From: Pontivivens nitratireducens | GTDB taxonomy: Bacteria; Pseudomonadota; Alphaproteobacteria; Rhodobacterales; Rhodobacteraceae | Assembly (NCBI RefSeq): GCF_014235845.1 | Contig: NZ_JACJUQ010000013.1 | Location: forward strand, 26,588-90,587 | Direction: 5' to 3' | Length of the DNA: 64,000 nt | Part shown: in pieces, positions 36,563-46,305 of the stretch | Layout of the letters: every line of letters starts with the position of its first letter | Numbering within the stretch: the first letter of the stretch is position 1 | Translations under genes and position numbers: made by a program | The notes under the pieces: generated by a model | What the model saw: the letters and a program-made list of their open reading frames with translations, nothing else | The model's database searches: none | Told to the model about the DNA's origin: nothing

Positions 36563-39500
36563 TCAATCATCACCGCCCTCCTCAACCTCAGCGACGTAAA
36601 TCGCATCGGGCAATTCAGGGTCGGTGATGCTGTTATAAAGCGCGAGGTAATCGGGCTGTGCCTTTAGATAGGCGATGCGCGCGCGGTGCCACTCCACCGC
36701 TTCGGCGTGCAGGCGACTCAGCTCCGGGTCGGCCTTCAGCTCCGCCAGAACAGGTGCAACACGTTGCGCCATGAACTGCGCGGCGCGGGTATCGGTTTCG
36801 GTCGAGTAATTGCGCGCCGTCCAATAGGCCAGGCCCTGATCCTGATCCACATGGTTGATGCGGCCCCGCTCACGCTTGACGAGGAAACTCTCGGCCGAGC
36901 GCAGGATATAGTGGTTCAACGTCACCATGTCATAGCCGATGGACGCCTTGCGCGAGAACCATGTCGAATTGCCCATCGATTTTTCAGGCATGATCCGGCC
37001 AGATCCGTTGACCCAGCGGATATCGCGGCTCTCGTCCAGATTTAGCGGCCGGTGCACTCCGATCTTGTCCGAGGGGCCAGACGGGCGGGCCATGGATTTG
37101 AACCCCCAGCCCAGCCGTGGTCGGGGCAGATATTCCGGCGCACATCGCAAGAATTGTTCGGTTACCGGGCGATCCTCATAGGCATGCACATTGCCATTGC
37201 CAAAAAAGCGCCACGTCATCGACACGATATCGGGGTTGTTCATCGCGGCCAACATGCCCTGCATCGTGCCATCGCCCACATGCACATTGACGAATTCATC
37301 GCAGTCGATGACCAGATACCAGTCGCTATTGCGTACAATCGGCTGGCGGATCGCATCGTTCAGCGCGCCGCGCTGCGGCTTTTGCCCGCCCTCGCGGTTG
37401 AACGGGTTCTCCAGTCGTGTGACCAGCCCCATCTTCGCCAACCGGTCCAGCATCGGGTTGGTCTGGTCGGTGCAATCATTGGTGTAGACGAGGAAATGCT
37501 CCGCCCCCACGGCCCTGTGCCATGCGATCCATTCAAGGATGAACGGCGCCTCGTTCTTCATCGAGGTGATGACAACGATATTGTCGTTGGGCAGCGGCAC
37601 CGCTGGCGCCTCCAGCATCGGATATCGCGGCTGGGTCCGTTCCAGCAGTGCAGCAAGGGCACGGCGGTCATCCTCGCCCAGATAGATCGGATCACCGGAA
37701 GGCGCGACCCCGGCAGCACGCGCCGCAGGTTGCGAGGATGCTGCCGGTTTTGCCACCGCAGCGGAGGAGGTCACCACGGGTTCGACAGGTTCCTCGGGGA
37801 TCACATGCGCCAGATGCAGGTCAGACCCCGCAGGCAGCAGCCGGTTCGGGTCTGCCTCCTGCGCCGGTAATGGTACCGGATCGTGCAGCGTATTGGGCAG
37901 CGGTCGTTTGATCCGCGCGCCTGCGCTGGCCCATTTCAGAACAGGATCGGGCAGCGCCTGTGGTCCGGCCTCGAAAATCCGGTTGCCGAAATGCGGCGTG
38001 ACACGGGACAGCCCGTCCATCACCGGCGCGGTAATCGCGGCATGCAGCGCGGCCATATCGGGGCGGCTATGCAACGTCGCAATCCTGGCCCGATGCGCCG
38101 CCACGCTGGCCTGATGGGCCGCGGCGATATCGGCATCCGCCATCAGGCGCGCATATTCGGCGCGGGTCGCGGCGAGGCGCGGCATGATCGAGCGTTCTTC
38201 AACCACGTTGTGGTTCATGCGGAACCAATAGCCCAGCCCCTGATCCTCGGACACATGATTGACGCGGCCCCGATCCCGTTTGACCAGATAGCTTTCAGCG
38301 TCGCGCACGGCGTAGTGGTTCAGACTGACCAGATCATATCCGGCCCAGTCCTTTTGCATACGCCAGCCGCTGTCGCGATATGCCGGCATCATCTGCAAGC
38401 CACAGCCCGAGGCCCAGCTGATCTCCGCCTCACGGGCGGGGTCGGGATTTTTCGGCCGGTGGACCGATATCGTCTGCCAGCGCCCGTCATTGCGATACAT
38501 CGTTTTGAAGCCGAGCGCCTGATAGGGCTTCTTGCACCGCTCGATGGCGGCGCGGTGAAACCGCTCGGTAACGAAAGCATCCTCATACCGGTGCTGTCCG
38601 TCATTGCCGAACAACCGCCATGGTATCGAAATCGTATCCACCCCCGGCAGGGCCGCAAACAGCGCGGCCAGCGTGCCGTCGCCGGTGCGGATGTCCATGA
38701 ACTCATCGACATCCAACGGCATCAGCCAGTCGGCGGCCTGAATCTCGGGGCGTTCCTCCGCGTCCTTGAAGGCGGTGAATTGCGGGTTGCTCATCCCGGC
38801 CGTGTCGGGTTTCCACGGGTTGTCAAAACGCGCTGTAACGATGCCCTTCTCAACCAGCAGATCCAGCAAGGCATCCGTCCCGTCCGTGCAATCATTGGTG
38901 TAGATAACGAAATCCGTCACCCCGATGGCCCGATTATGCGCAATCCATTCCAGGATGAACGGGCCTTCGTTTTTCATACAGGACAGCACGCAAATCCGCG
39001 GGGCTGCGGCCGGCGTCGCGGGGTCGGCCTGTTGCTGCGTGGTAACGATCGGCGCCTTGTCGGCACGATCCTTCCACCGGTCATCCTTGATATGCAAAGC
39101 CATGCCATTGGGCAGGTGCCGGCGCGGGTTCACCTCGATCCCGCGCAGGATTTCCCCCACGGGGCACCAATATCGCGGCAAACCCGAAAACGTTTCAGAG
39201 ATTTCGCGCAACATCTCCGAAGGCCAGATTTGCACGGCCAGCGTGTCCGGCCGGACCAGATCGCCCAGCTTCTCCTTGCGGGACAACAACACGGCACGAT
39301 CGGCATAGGCCACGGGCGACAGAACATGCACCGGATGGGCGGATGCGATGCGACCACTGGCGCGCAGGACATGGGTCAGGCCAACAGCCCCCAACATGCC
39401 CCATGGCAGATACCCCGCCGGCACGGGGTTTCCACGTGAAGCGGCGGCGCGCAGCTCGCCCTGCAAATCATCGTCCAGCCATTCGGGCACCGGCGCAGGG

Positions 39501-39910
39501 TCCGCGCCCAGCTCGATCAGGGCGGTCAGTTCGGGACTGTCCGCAGGCAGGGCCACGGGATCCGCGCACAGATATTGCGCATCCTGCCAGCCGAACAGAT
39601 AGCCCTGCGCGTCTGGCACCAGTTCACGCTGCACCATCACACCCGGAGAGACAAAGATCGCCCCCGGTTGGGCGGCAAGGGTAAGCCAGCGCATCCGGTT
39701 TGCCACCAGCGACCGGTTCGCGACAGGCACCGTAACGGGGTCAAGCAGGGCATGGGCATCGCGCACCATCACGCCTGCCGGCACGTCGGGGACGGGACCA
39801 TGCATCCACAACGTCACCGCATGACCCGCGCGTATGCACGAGGCCAGTCCCGCATAACGCAGGTAGTCCAGCGCCCCCCCGGGCCAGTAACTGACAACAG
39901 GTGCAGGCAT
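36563..39910 (-). CDS. three-domain glycosyltransferase: degenerate GT32-like plus two GT92-like domains
   Basis: A 1115-residue cytoplasmic fusion. Residues about 1-290 align along their whole length with the neighbouring GT32-like protein (shared LPWGMLGAVGLT, YADRAVLLSRKEK), but the DTD catalytic motif of that protein is replaced by SPG in FVSPGVMVQREL, so this domain is probably not catalytic. Two GT92-like (DUF23) domains follow, near 345-640 and 820-1100, each with MKNE(G/A)PFILEWIA, YTNDCTD and DVDEF or DCDEF, plus SYLVKRDRGRVNH-type motifs. The start at 39910 shares one base (TGATG) with the GT32-like gene. It may add two sugars in sequence. Confidence 0.78.
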   Translation of the reverse strand: MPAPVVSYWPGGALDYLRYAGLASCIRAGHAVTLWMHGPVPDVPAGVMVRDAHALLDPVTVPVANRSLVANRMRWLTLAAQPGAIFVSPGVMVQRELVPDAQGYLFGWQDAQYLCADPVALPADSPELTALIELGADPAPVPEWLDDDLQGELRAAASRGNPVPAGYLPWGMLGAVGLTHVLRASGRIASAHPVHVLSPVAYADRAVLLSRKEKLGDLVRPDTLAVQIWPSEMLREISETFSGLPRYWCPVGEILRGIEVNPRRHLPNGMALHIKDDRWKDRADKAPIVTTQQQADPATPAAAPRICVLSCMKNEGPFILEWIAHNRAIGVTDFVIYTNDCTDGTDALLDLLVEKGIVTARFDNPWKPDTAGMSNPQFTAFKDAEERPEIQAADWLMPLDVDEFMDIRTGDGTLAALFAALPGVDTISIPWRLFGNDGQHRYEDAFVTERFHRAAIERCKKPYQALGFKTMYRNDGRWQTISVHRPKNPDPAREAEISWASGCGLQMMPAYRDSGWRMQKDWAGYDLVSLNHYAVRDAESYLVKRDRGRVNHVSEDQGLGYWFRMNHNVVEERSIMPRLAATRAEYARLMADADIAAAHQASVAAHRARIATLHSRPDMAALHAAITAPVMDGLSRVTPHFGNRIFEAGPQALPDPVLKWASAGARIKRPLPNTLHDPVPLPAQEADPNRLLPAGSDLHLAHVIPEEPVEPVVTSSAAVAKPAASSQPAARAAGVAPSGDPIYLGEDDRRALAALLERTQPRYPMLEAPAVPLPNDNIVVITSMKNEAPFILEWIAWHRAVGAEHFLVYTNDCTDQTNPMLDRLAKMGLVTRLENPFNREGGQKPQRGALNDAIRQPIVRNSDWYLVIDCDEFVNVHVGDGTMQGMLAAMNNPDIVSMTWRFFGNGNVHAYEDRPVTEQFLRCAPEYLPRPRLGWGFKSMARPSGPSDKIGVHRPLNLDESRDIRWVNGSGRIMPEKSMGNSTWFSRKASIGYDMVTLNHYILRSAESFLVKRERGRINHVDQDQGLAYWTARNYSTETDTRAAQFMAQRVAPVLAELKADPELSRLHAEAVEWHRARIAYLKAQPDYLALYNSITDPELPDAIYVAEVEEGGDD

Positions 39911-40785
39911 CAGCCCGCCTCGGTCGCGTCTTCGGTATCGGAATAGTCGAACTTGCCATGGCTGGTGATCGGTGCCGCCATCGGGTCGATGCCGTGATGC
40001 TTCAGCTTCGCATCCAGCCAGCAATTGACGGGAACCCCGCCATCGTGACGCTTGGCCGAAATGCGCTTGATCCGCCCCCAGATATGCACGGTCCGGGTTT
40101 CCGGCGTGATCTGGCGGGCCACCAGGATGGGGCGTTTGAAGAATATCGCGCGATCCGCGAAATGCACTGGATACAGGACAGGTCGGGGCAAGGCGTGCTC
40201 GACCTCTCCGGTTTCATGCATGGCCCATGTTACGCCCACCGGCCCCCAGACGCCCCATGGCATCTCACCCGCGTGAATCGGCGTGCCCGCTGCTGCTGCG
40301 GCCAGCAACTGCGCGCGGAACTTGCCCGTATAGAAGGCAGGCACCTGATAGGGATCCGCCGTCAGATCCAGCAGCAGCTTCAGGGCCGCGCTTTCCGGTG
40401 GCAGTGCCAGAATTGCGCCGTTCAATCGGTTTTCATCGGTCTCAAAGCCAACAATGTAAGGCCCCATGTCCAACGGCTTGACACAATACACATCCGTATC
40501 GATCCAGACCGTTCCGGGCGCCTTTACCATCAGGTGAAAGCGGAAAATGTCCGAGAACAGCGCGACCGAGCCGGAGCGTTCATGCGTATAGACATCCGGG
40601 TTGGACATGATGTCATTGCCGTCGCAAACCTCCACCCCCTCGGGCACGCCGGTGACCTCCCCGTAAGTGTATAGCGTGGTGGGATGGCCCATTTCGACAA
40701 AGGAGGTCAGGCAAAGCTGTTCCAGCCATGTCAGCGATCCACCGATCCACAGGGCGGCAACGCGGGGTAGGTCGGACATGGACAT
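39910..40785 (-). CDS. GT32-like glycosyltransferase
   Basis: A 291-residue protein with the GT32/capsular-synthesis pattern: ALWIGGSLTWLEQLCL, SVALFSDIFRFHLM and the DxD motif in VWIDTDVYCVKPLD, then MPWGVWGPVGVTWAM. An intact DTD suggests activity. It is the first gene of the minus operon that includes the fused transferase and the methyltransferase-like gene. ATGs at 40785 and 40779 are both possible starts. Confidence 0.8.
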   Translation of the reverse strand: MSMSDLPRVAALWIGGSLTWLEQLCLTSFVEMGHPTTLYTYGEVTGVPEGVEVCDGNDIMSNPDVYTHERSGSVALFSDIFRFHLMVKAPGTVWIDTDVYCVKPLDMGPYIVGFETDENRLNGAILALPPESAALKLLLDLTADPYQVPAFYTGKFRAQLLAAAAAGTPIHAGEMPWGVWGPVGVTWAMHETGEVEHALPRPVLYPVHFADRAIFFKRPILVARQITPETRTVHIWGRIKRISAKRHDGGVPVNCWLDAKLKHHGIDPMAAPITSHGKFDYSDTEDATEAG

Positions 40786-40840
40786 ACTTTCTGTGAGAGC
40801 GGATTTCCTTTTGTTTTGGCTTGTGTCAGCCTGTTTTTCA

Positions 40841-40870
40841 ATTGGCGATTAGGGTTCGAGGCCCGCCAAT
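40841..40870. other. 7-bp inverted repeat in the divergent region before the GT92 gene
   Basis: ATTGGCG and CGCCAAT flank 16 bases between the GT32-like and GT92-like genes in a 210-base divergent region. It may be an operator for one or both operons. A GGTTCGAG string inside it is discussed under rejected items. Confidence 0.35.
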
Positions 40871-40995
40871 CCCCGCAAATGCAATTCATTAGTTACCCTT
40901 GCAATGAGTCTGACCGGAGATTGTGCCCAGCGATTGTGACCGGTCCGGCCCCCGCGATAGGGTGGGCCCTGCAACACCCGCAAGAGGACGGCACC

Positions 40996-42207
40996 ATGGC
41001 TGGCACAGGACCGCTCATCATCTCGACGATGAAGAATGAAGGGCCCTACATTCTGGAATGGGTCGCCTATCACCGGGCCATCGGATTTGCCGATTTTCTG
41101 ATCTACACCAATGATTGCGAGGATGGCACGGTTGAGCTGCTCGACCGGCTGACCGAACGCGGTATCGTACAGCATGAGCGCAACAAGGTACTGCGCCGCG
41201 GTCCGCACAAGAGCGCGCTCAAGGCCGCGCGCGTCCATCCGGTGACATTGGCGGCGGAATGGATGCTGATATCGGATGTGGATGAGTTCCTGAACATCCA
41301 TATCGGTGACGGATCGGTTCAGGCGATGCTGGACGCCCTGCCCGACGACACCGACGCGGTGCCCGTCACGTGGAAGCTGTTCACCCATGATGATCAGGTC
41401 GCCTTCGAGGATCGCCTGCTGATCGAGCAGTTCACCGACGCCCAGAAATCGCTTGAGGATGGCGGCGTTCCCGATCGTTTCGTCAAGACGATCTTTCGCG
41501 GGCAGCACCGCGTCGAGCGGTTCGGCCTTCACCGCCCCGTCGTGGCCGAGGAACATGTCGAGGGCTATACCTCGCGCCACCCTGACGGCGTGATTTTCAA
41601 CGGAAACATGCGCCATTCCAAGGCAAACACGCATTTCGCCTATGATGCCGCGCAGATCAACCACTACGCCGTGCGTTCGATCGACAGCTATCTGGTCAAA
41701 CGCGATCGCGGGCGCGCCAACCATGCGGGGCAGGTTCTGGGGGCGGACTACTGGCAACGCATGTGCCTGGGCGGTGAGCGGGACCTGAGCATCCAGCGCC
41801 ACCTGCCCGCCGTGCAGGCCGGTCTGGCCGAGCTGCGTGCCGATCCCGAAACCGCCCGCTTGCACGATCAGGCCGTAATCTGGCACCGGGACAAGATCGA
41901 GGCCCTGCGCCAGCGCCCCGAATTCGCGGCCCTGCATGAGGAGGTCATGGCCCTGGCCAGGGCAGGCGACCACCTGCGCAACTTCGACGATGCACCGATG
42001 CCCTTGCGACAGGTAGCACAGGCCGCCCCGGATCCCGAACCCGTTGCGGCCCCTGCGGTCGATGCCGATTCCAGAGCTCGATTGCGCGATCTGGCCGCCC
42101 AGATGCGGCCGCTGATCGACCATGTCAGCCCGTCCGATGCGGCCAGCGCGGCCCATAGCCGGCTGGACGAAATTGAACGCGGTCTGTTTGGCAAAACAAG
42201 CCGCTAA
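40996..42207 (+). CDS. GT92-like glycosyltransferase
   Basis: A 403-residue single-domain GT92/DUF23-like protein and the third catalytic copy in this region: ISTMKNEGPYILEWVAYHRA, IYTNDCEDGTVELL and the metal site ISDVDEFLNI, then SYLVKRDRGRANHAG. The ATG at 40996 has GAGGACGG upstream; a 60-residue longer frame starting at 40816 is rejected because it runs through the divergent promoter region. It starts the plus-strand run leading to the GSCFA/ACP genes. Confidence 0.83.
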   Translation: MAGTGPLIISTMKNEGPYILEWVAYHRAIGFADFLIYTNDCEDGTVELLDRLTERGIVQHERNKVLRRGPHKSALKAARVHPVTLAAEWMLISDVDEFLNIHIGDGSVQAMLDALPDDTDAVPVTWKLFTHDDQVAFEDRLLIEQFTDAQKSLEDGGVPDRFVKTIFRGQHRVERFGLHRPVVAEEHVEGYTSRHPDGVIFNGNMRHSKANTHFAYDAAQINHYAVRSIDSYLVKRDRGRANHAGQVLGADYWQRMCLGGERDLSIQRHLPAVQAGLAELRADPETARLHDQAVIWHRDKIEALRQRPEFAALHEEVMALARAGDHLRNFDDAPMPLRQVAQAAPDPEPVAAPAVDADSRARLRDLAAQMRPLIDHVSPSDAASAAHSRLDEIERGLFGKTSR

Positions 42208-42323
42208 ACCACAGCATGCCATCCGAATACCGCATCGGGTGAGTATTACACTCGCACCACAGGCCCGATCGGCCTATCCTGAGATATTCTCGAGCCGCTG
42301 AGACAACGCATGAGGGCACCGCC

Positions 42324-43523
42324 ATGGCAGATAAAGAACGCAAGGCCGCTAAGCTGCAATTTCAGACCACGTCGCGCAGCGGCAAGGAATATCGCACCTG
42401 GTTTCGCGGGGAGCATACGAATGTCCAGCCCCATAACCGGCACTTCTTCAAGGCCGGCGCGATCGAGAAATACGTGCTGAAGGGCTGGCAGCCCAAGGAA
42501 CCCGTAATCGACGTCAACACGCAAGTCACGGCGTTCGGATCCTGCTTTGCCGCCAATATCTCTAACTGGCTGTCCAAGAGAAACTATAACGTTCTCAACA
42601 AGTCACCGGATGCCGGCCGCGCCTATGTGGTCGCCTGCGGCGAAGGAATGGTGAACTCCTTCGTCATCCTGCAGCAGTTCGAATGGGCTTGGGAGGGTAA
42701 AGTCTTCGATCAGGAACTGTGGCACGGCTACGATACCGAGAGCTATGGCTACGACCCCGAGGTCCAGGCCCAGACCAAGAAGATGTTCGATGAGACCGAT
42801 GTGTTCATCCTGACCTTCGGGTTGAGCGAAATCTGGTATGACGAACCGACCGGAAACGTCTTCTGGCGCACCATCCCCAAGGATGCCTATGACCCGTCCC
42901 GCCACAAGTTCCGCGTCTCCACCGTCGAGGAAAACAAGGCGAACATGCGCAAGATCTACGATCTGATTCGCAAACACCGGCCCGACGCAAAGATCATCTT
43001 CACCCTGTCGCCAATCCCGCTGCAGGCCACGTTCCGCGACAATTCGTGCATGACATCCAATGCGGTGTCCAAGGGCGTGCTGCGCGTTGCGATTGATGAG
43101 CTGTACCGCGAATTGCGCGATGAGGGTGTGCTGCATTACTGGCCGTCCTATGAACTGGTTACCGATGCGTTCGGCCAACCCTACAAGGATGATCGCCGCC
43201 ATCCCCGCGACGAGGTTCTCGACTACATCATGATGTTGTTCGAACGCACATGGTGTGTCGACAGCACCTTGGACGAGGGCGAACTGCTGCGTGGTTTCGT
43301 CACCGCCGGCGCGGCGGCGGGCATGTTCCCCAGCATCCTCCAGCGGATTTGCGAAGCTCGCAAACCCTTCCGTCTGGAAAAGGTCCTGGCCCGTGAACAG
43401 TTGCTGGACGATCCTCAAACGGACAAGGCGCTGCGCGGCCTGCTGAACGTGTTGCTGGAGCACTGGAAAGCCGAAGATGCCTCTGACGAGGAAATGCATG
43501 AAGCCCAGACGGGCACCGCCTGA
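42324..43523 (+). CDS. GSCFA-domain protein
   Basis: A 399-residue soluble protein with the name-giving GSCFAANISNWL motif near residue 72 and IFTLSPIPLQ with a C-terminal catalytic-like region (HPRDEVLDYIM). GSCFA proteins resemble SGNH esterases, so removal or transfer of an acyl group is conceivable; no activity is established. GAGGG lies before the start. It is 116 bases after the GT92 gene and 43 bases before the acyl carrier protein gene. Confidence 0.85.
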   Translation: MADKERKAAKLQFQTTSRSGKEYRTWFRGEHTNVQPHNRHFFKAGAIEKYVLKGWQPKEPVIDVNTQVTAFGSCFAANISNWLSKRNYNVLNKSPDAGRAYVVACGEGMVNSFVILQQFEWAWEGKVFDQELWHGYDTESYGYDPEVQAQTKKMFDETDVFILTFGLSEIWYDEPTGNVFWRTIPKDAYDPSRHKFRVSTVEENKANMRKIYDLIRKHRPDAKIIFTLSPIPLQATFRDNSCMTSNAVSKGVLRVAIDELYRELRDEGVLHYWPSYELVTDAFGQPYKDDRRHPRDEVLDYIMMLFERTWCVDSTLDEGELLRGFVTAGAAAGMFPSILQRICEARKPFRLEKVLAREQLLDDPQTDKALRGLLNVLLEHWKAEDASDEEMHEAQTGTA

Positions 43524-43566
43524 TCCTGCCCCCTTCAGTCAACATCCGCGGAATATGGAATAAAAC

Positions 43567-43800
43567 ATGAGCGAACTGACATTGACCAGATTGCGTGACC
43601 TTCTCAAGGAGGTTTCGCCCGCGCAGGATTGGTCCAGGCTGGAAATGGAAGACAGCCTCAGTGCCGCGGGGCTGGATTCCCTCGACAAGGCGACATTCGT
43701 CATGCGGCTGGAGGACGAGACAGGCCAGTCGATCCCTGACGAGGTCTACGAAGACCTCGACACACCGGCCCAAATCCTGAGCCACATCTCGGCTGGCTGA
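43567..43800 (+). CDS. stand-alone acyl carrier protein
   Basis: A 77-residue acidic protein with the phosphopantetheine attachment motif LDSLD (Ser38) and the four-helix ACP pattern. It is not next to the usual fabD-fabG-fabF genes but sits between the GSCFA and LpxD-like genes, with a KASIII-like gene 1.6 kb on. It would carry the acyl group used in this operon. An Asp of the usual DSL motif is retained. Confidence 0.92.
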   Translation: MSELTLTRLRDLLKEVSPAQDWSRLEMEDSLSAAGLDSLDKATFVMRLEDETGQSIPDEVYEDLDTPAQILSHISAG

Positions 43801-43808
43801 AGGCCAGC

Positions 43809-44756
43809 ATGACCCCAGATGCCCCCCCGCAGGCTGTGCTCGACCCGATCCCGGCGCGGAATTTCAGCCGGTTCGCACAGGTGGTCCGGCCCGGCCGCTT
43901 TTGCGCCACAGGCTTTGCCGATCTGGCATCCGTGCAAGGCACGCTAAGCTGTGCGCTGGAACAACGCTATCTGGATCAGGCGGTTGCGAATGCGGCCGTG
44001 TCAGCGATTATAACCACGCCGGCCCTCGCGCCCGGCCTGCTGACAGATATCGATGCGGCGGGCCGCGATGATCTGGCCGTGCTTTGCGCGGATGACGCGC
44101 AGCGGGCATTCTACCTGATCCACAACGCGCTGATTTCGGATCACGGTCTATGCGCCCCGCTGCGCCCGGGCATCCACCCCGATACGCAGATCGATCCGAC
44201 CGCCATTGTGGACCCCCATGTTCAAATCGGCTCGCAGGTCAGCATCGCTGCGGGGGCCATGATCGGGCGGGGCACCATCCTCGATGCCGGCGTGCATATC
44301 GGACCGGGCGCACTGGTCGGCGTGGATGGACACTTTTCCAAGCGGTTCGGCGGTGAATTACTGCGCATCCGTCATGCTGGCGGCGTTCGGATCGGGGCGC
44401 GCAGCCAGGTTCTGGCCGGCGCGATCGTGCAACGCGCCCTGCATTCCGACTTTACCCAAATCGGCACGGACTGCGTAATCGCACCGGGTGCACAGATCGG
44501 GCATGGCGTATCCATCGGTGATGGCAGTACCCTGACAGGCGGGGTGATTGTCGCGGGCTATACCCGTATCGGACGCGATGTCTGGATCGGCCCGGGCGCC
44601 GTGATCCGCAACCTGACCGAGATCGGCGACAATGCCCGCATCGATATCGGCGCGGTTGTCGCAACCCCCGTGCCTGCGCGCGGACACATGGCGGGGTTCT
44701 TTGCCCTGCCCCGCGCCCGTGCACTGCGTATGATGGCAAAATGGATGGCCAAATGA
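43809..44756 (+). CDS. LpxD-like left-handed beta-helix acyltransferase
   Basis: A 315-residue protein with an N-terminal LpxD-like domain (about 1-110) and hexapeptide repeats (IDPTAIVDPHVQIGSQV, IGRGTILDAGVHIGPGA). The active-site region VDGHFSKRFGGELLRIRHAG fits the LpxD GFG...PHxG motif with a His at RHAGGVRIG, and QIGHGVSIG matches the later QIGHN segment. The IDRG segment of true LpxD is absent, so it is a paralogue, not the lipid A enzyme. It likely transfers an acyl group from ACP to an amino sugar. It follows the ACP gene by 8 bases and overlaps the next gene by four. Confidence 0.8.
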   Translation: MTPDAPPQAVLDPIPARNFSRFAQVVRPGRFCATGFADLASVQGTLSCALEQRYLDQAVANAAVSAIITTPALAPGLLTDIDAAGRDDLAVLCADDAQRAFYLIHNALISDHGLCAPLRPGIHPDTQIDPTAIVDPHVQIGSQVSIAAGAMIGRGTILDAGVHIGPGALVGVDGHFSKRFGGELLRIRHAGGVRIGARSQVLAGAIVQRALHSDFTQIGTDCVIAPGAQIGHGVSIGDGSTLTGGVIVAGYTRIGRDVWIGPGAVIRNLTEIGDNARIDIGAVVATPVPARGHMAGFFALPRARALRMMAKWMAK

Positions 44757-45364
44757 TCGTGGAACAACGCCCTGTCACCCTGCCCTTTATCGGCGCGCGC
44801 GATTACCTGCACGGGCCGGACCTGTTCTATGCACTGGCCGATTTTCTGGACCTGCCTGCGGATGCGGGACCGCTGAATTACAGCATTCACGACTTTATCC
44901 GCACGAACCACGCCCTGCTGGTGCAGGTGGAGCAGGCCGAGCAGATCGACCGCAAGACAATGCCCACCCTGCTAATTGCGCAAACCCCCGACGGGCCGCG
45001 TGTTGCCGCCATCGGCCCCGATCCGTCGCAAAGCGGTGCGCGACAGGAACGCCCCTCGGACGAGGCGGAAGTGATTGCCGCCAGCACGCAATCAGAAACC
45101 ACCATCACAGCGCCCCATCTGGCCGACGTGTCCCCGCTGGAGCAGGCGGTTTTGATGAACAAAGCGCTGCTCAGCACGCTATTGCCCGATCTAGCCGTCA
45201 AATGGGCCTTTACCCGCGCGGATTTCACCGCCCCCCTGCCCGCGCGTGCCGCGCAGATACAGGTGGATTGCGAAACACCGCGTCCGGGCAGGTTGTATCG
45301 CAGCCGTCTGCACATTGATGGCCATGATTACGGCACCATTTTCTTCTCGGGGATCGCGATATGA
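44753..45364 (+). CDS. conserved-looking protein of unknown function in the acyl-sugar operon
   Basis: A 203-residue protein starting at 44753 by four-base overlap with the acyltransferase gene, and overlapping the KASIII gene at its 3' end. The N-terminal part (LHGPDLFYALADFLDLPAD) is hydrophobic-helical, a variable Ser/Thr-rich linker follows, and the C-terminus (KWAFTRADFTAPLPARA, then RLYRSRLHIDGHDYGTIFF) has the strand pattern of a hot-dog dehydratase or thioesterase. The active-site residues of that fold were not identified. Its locked position suggests a step in acyl chain making or release. Confidence 0.68.
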   Translation: MIVEQRPVTLPFIGARDYLHGPDLFYALADFLDLPADAGPLNYSIHDFIRTNHALLVQVEQAEQIDRKTMPTLLIAQTPDGPRVAAIGPDPSQSGARQERPSDEAEVIAASTQSETTITAPHLADVSPLEQAVLMNKALLSTLLPDLAVKWAFTRADFTAPLPARAAQIQVDCETPRPGRLYRSRLHIDGHDYGTIFFSGIAI

Positions 45365-46305
45365 ACCAGAACACGATCGGTATCGCCGCCATCGGCACGT
45401 GGTTGCCGCAGGACGGTGTGAACATGTTGGAACGCCGCGCCGATTTCGGGGTGGAGGAGGATTTCCTCCGCGACAAAACCGGCTTTCTGAACCTGCGCCG
45501 CAAACCGGCAGATATGGAAACCTCGGATATGTGCGTCGAGGCGTTTCGTGACCTGCAAACCCGCGCCGAAATCGACCCCGCGCAGGTGGATTGCATCGTG
45601 GTCTGCACCCAGAACCCCGACGGGGCCGGCCTGCCCCATACCGGTGCTGCGGTTCATGCCAAGCTGGGTCTGGGTCTGGAATGCGCCGTATTCGACATCT
45701 CGCTGGGTTGTTCGGGCTATGTTTACGGGCTGTCGATCATCAGCGCCTTTATGCAGATGAACGGGTTCCGGAACGGGCTGCTGTTCACAGCGGACCCCTA
45801 TTCCAAGGTGATGGATCCGCAGGACCGCAACACCGCGATCCTGTTTGGTGACGGTGCGACCGTGACCCTGCTCAATGACGCGCCGGTCTGGACAATGGAT
45901 CATTTCAAGTTCCGCTCGAACGGCAAGGGCCGCGCCGCGATCGCGGTGCGCGATGACGGTGTGCTGAACATGAACGGGCGGGCGGTGTTTACCTTTTGCG
46001 CGCGAGAGGTTCCGACCCTGATCCGCGATACGCTGGCCATGGCGGGTCACGCCCAATCGGATATCGACCTGTTCCTGCTGCATCAGGGCAGCAAATACAT
46101 TGTGGAAACCATCCGCACCGCATTGGGCGAACCGGCCGCGCGCGCGCCCTTTGCGGCGGCGGATATGGGCAATACCGTGTCCTCGACCCTGCCGTTTCTG
46201 CTGTCCGATCCGAACCATGCGCAGGCGCAGCGCCTGATGCTGTGCGGCTTTGGCGTCGGGCTGTCATGGGCCGCCTGTATTCTGGAGCGTAGCGATGGTG
46301 TTTGA
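45361..46305 (+). CDS. beta-ketoacyl-ACP synthase III family protein
   Basis: A 314-residue thiolase-fold enzyme with the intact KASIII triad: Cys117 (DISLGCSGY), His241 (LLHQGSKYI) and Asn271 (DMGNTVSST). It would condense an acyl-CoA with malonyl-ACP, probably on the ACP encoded at 43.6 kb, to start a short acyl chain. It overlaps the genes on both sides, the FdtA-like gene by 11 bases. It may be dedicated to the sugar pathway, because no other fatty-acid synthesis genes are nearby. Confidence 0.9.
   Translation: MNQNTIGIAAIGTWLPQDGVNMLERRADFGVEEDFLRDKTGFLNLRRKPADMETSDMCVEAFRDLQTRAEIDPAQVDCIVVCTQNPDGAGLPHTGAAVHAKLGLGLECAVFDISLGCSGYVYGLSIISAFMQMNGFRNGLLFTADPYSKVMDPQDRNTAILFGDGATVTLLNDAPVWTMDHFKFRSNGKGRAAIAVRDDGVLNMNGRAVFTFCAREVPTLIRDTLAMAGHAQSDIDLFLLHQGSKYIVETIRTALGEPAARAPFAAADMGNTVSSTLPFLLSDPNHAQAQRLMLCGFGVGLSWAACILERSDGV

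Noticed and set aside
40841..40870. A GGTTCGAG string with a CCGCCA-like end suggested a tRNA T-arm or an att remnant.
   Set aside because: Only three pairs form in the T-stem and there is no acceptor, D- or anticodon arm. It is better seen as a simple inverted repeat.
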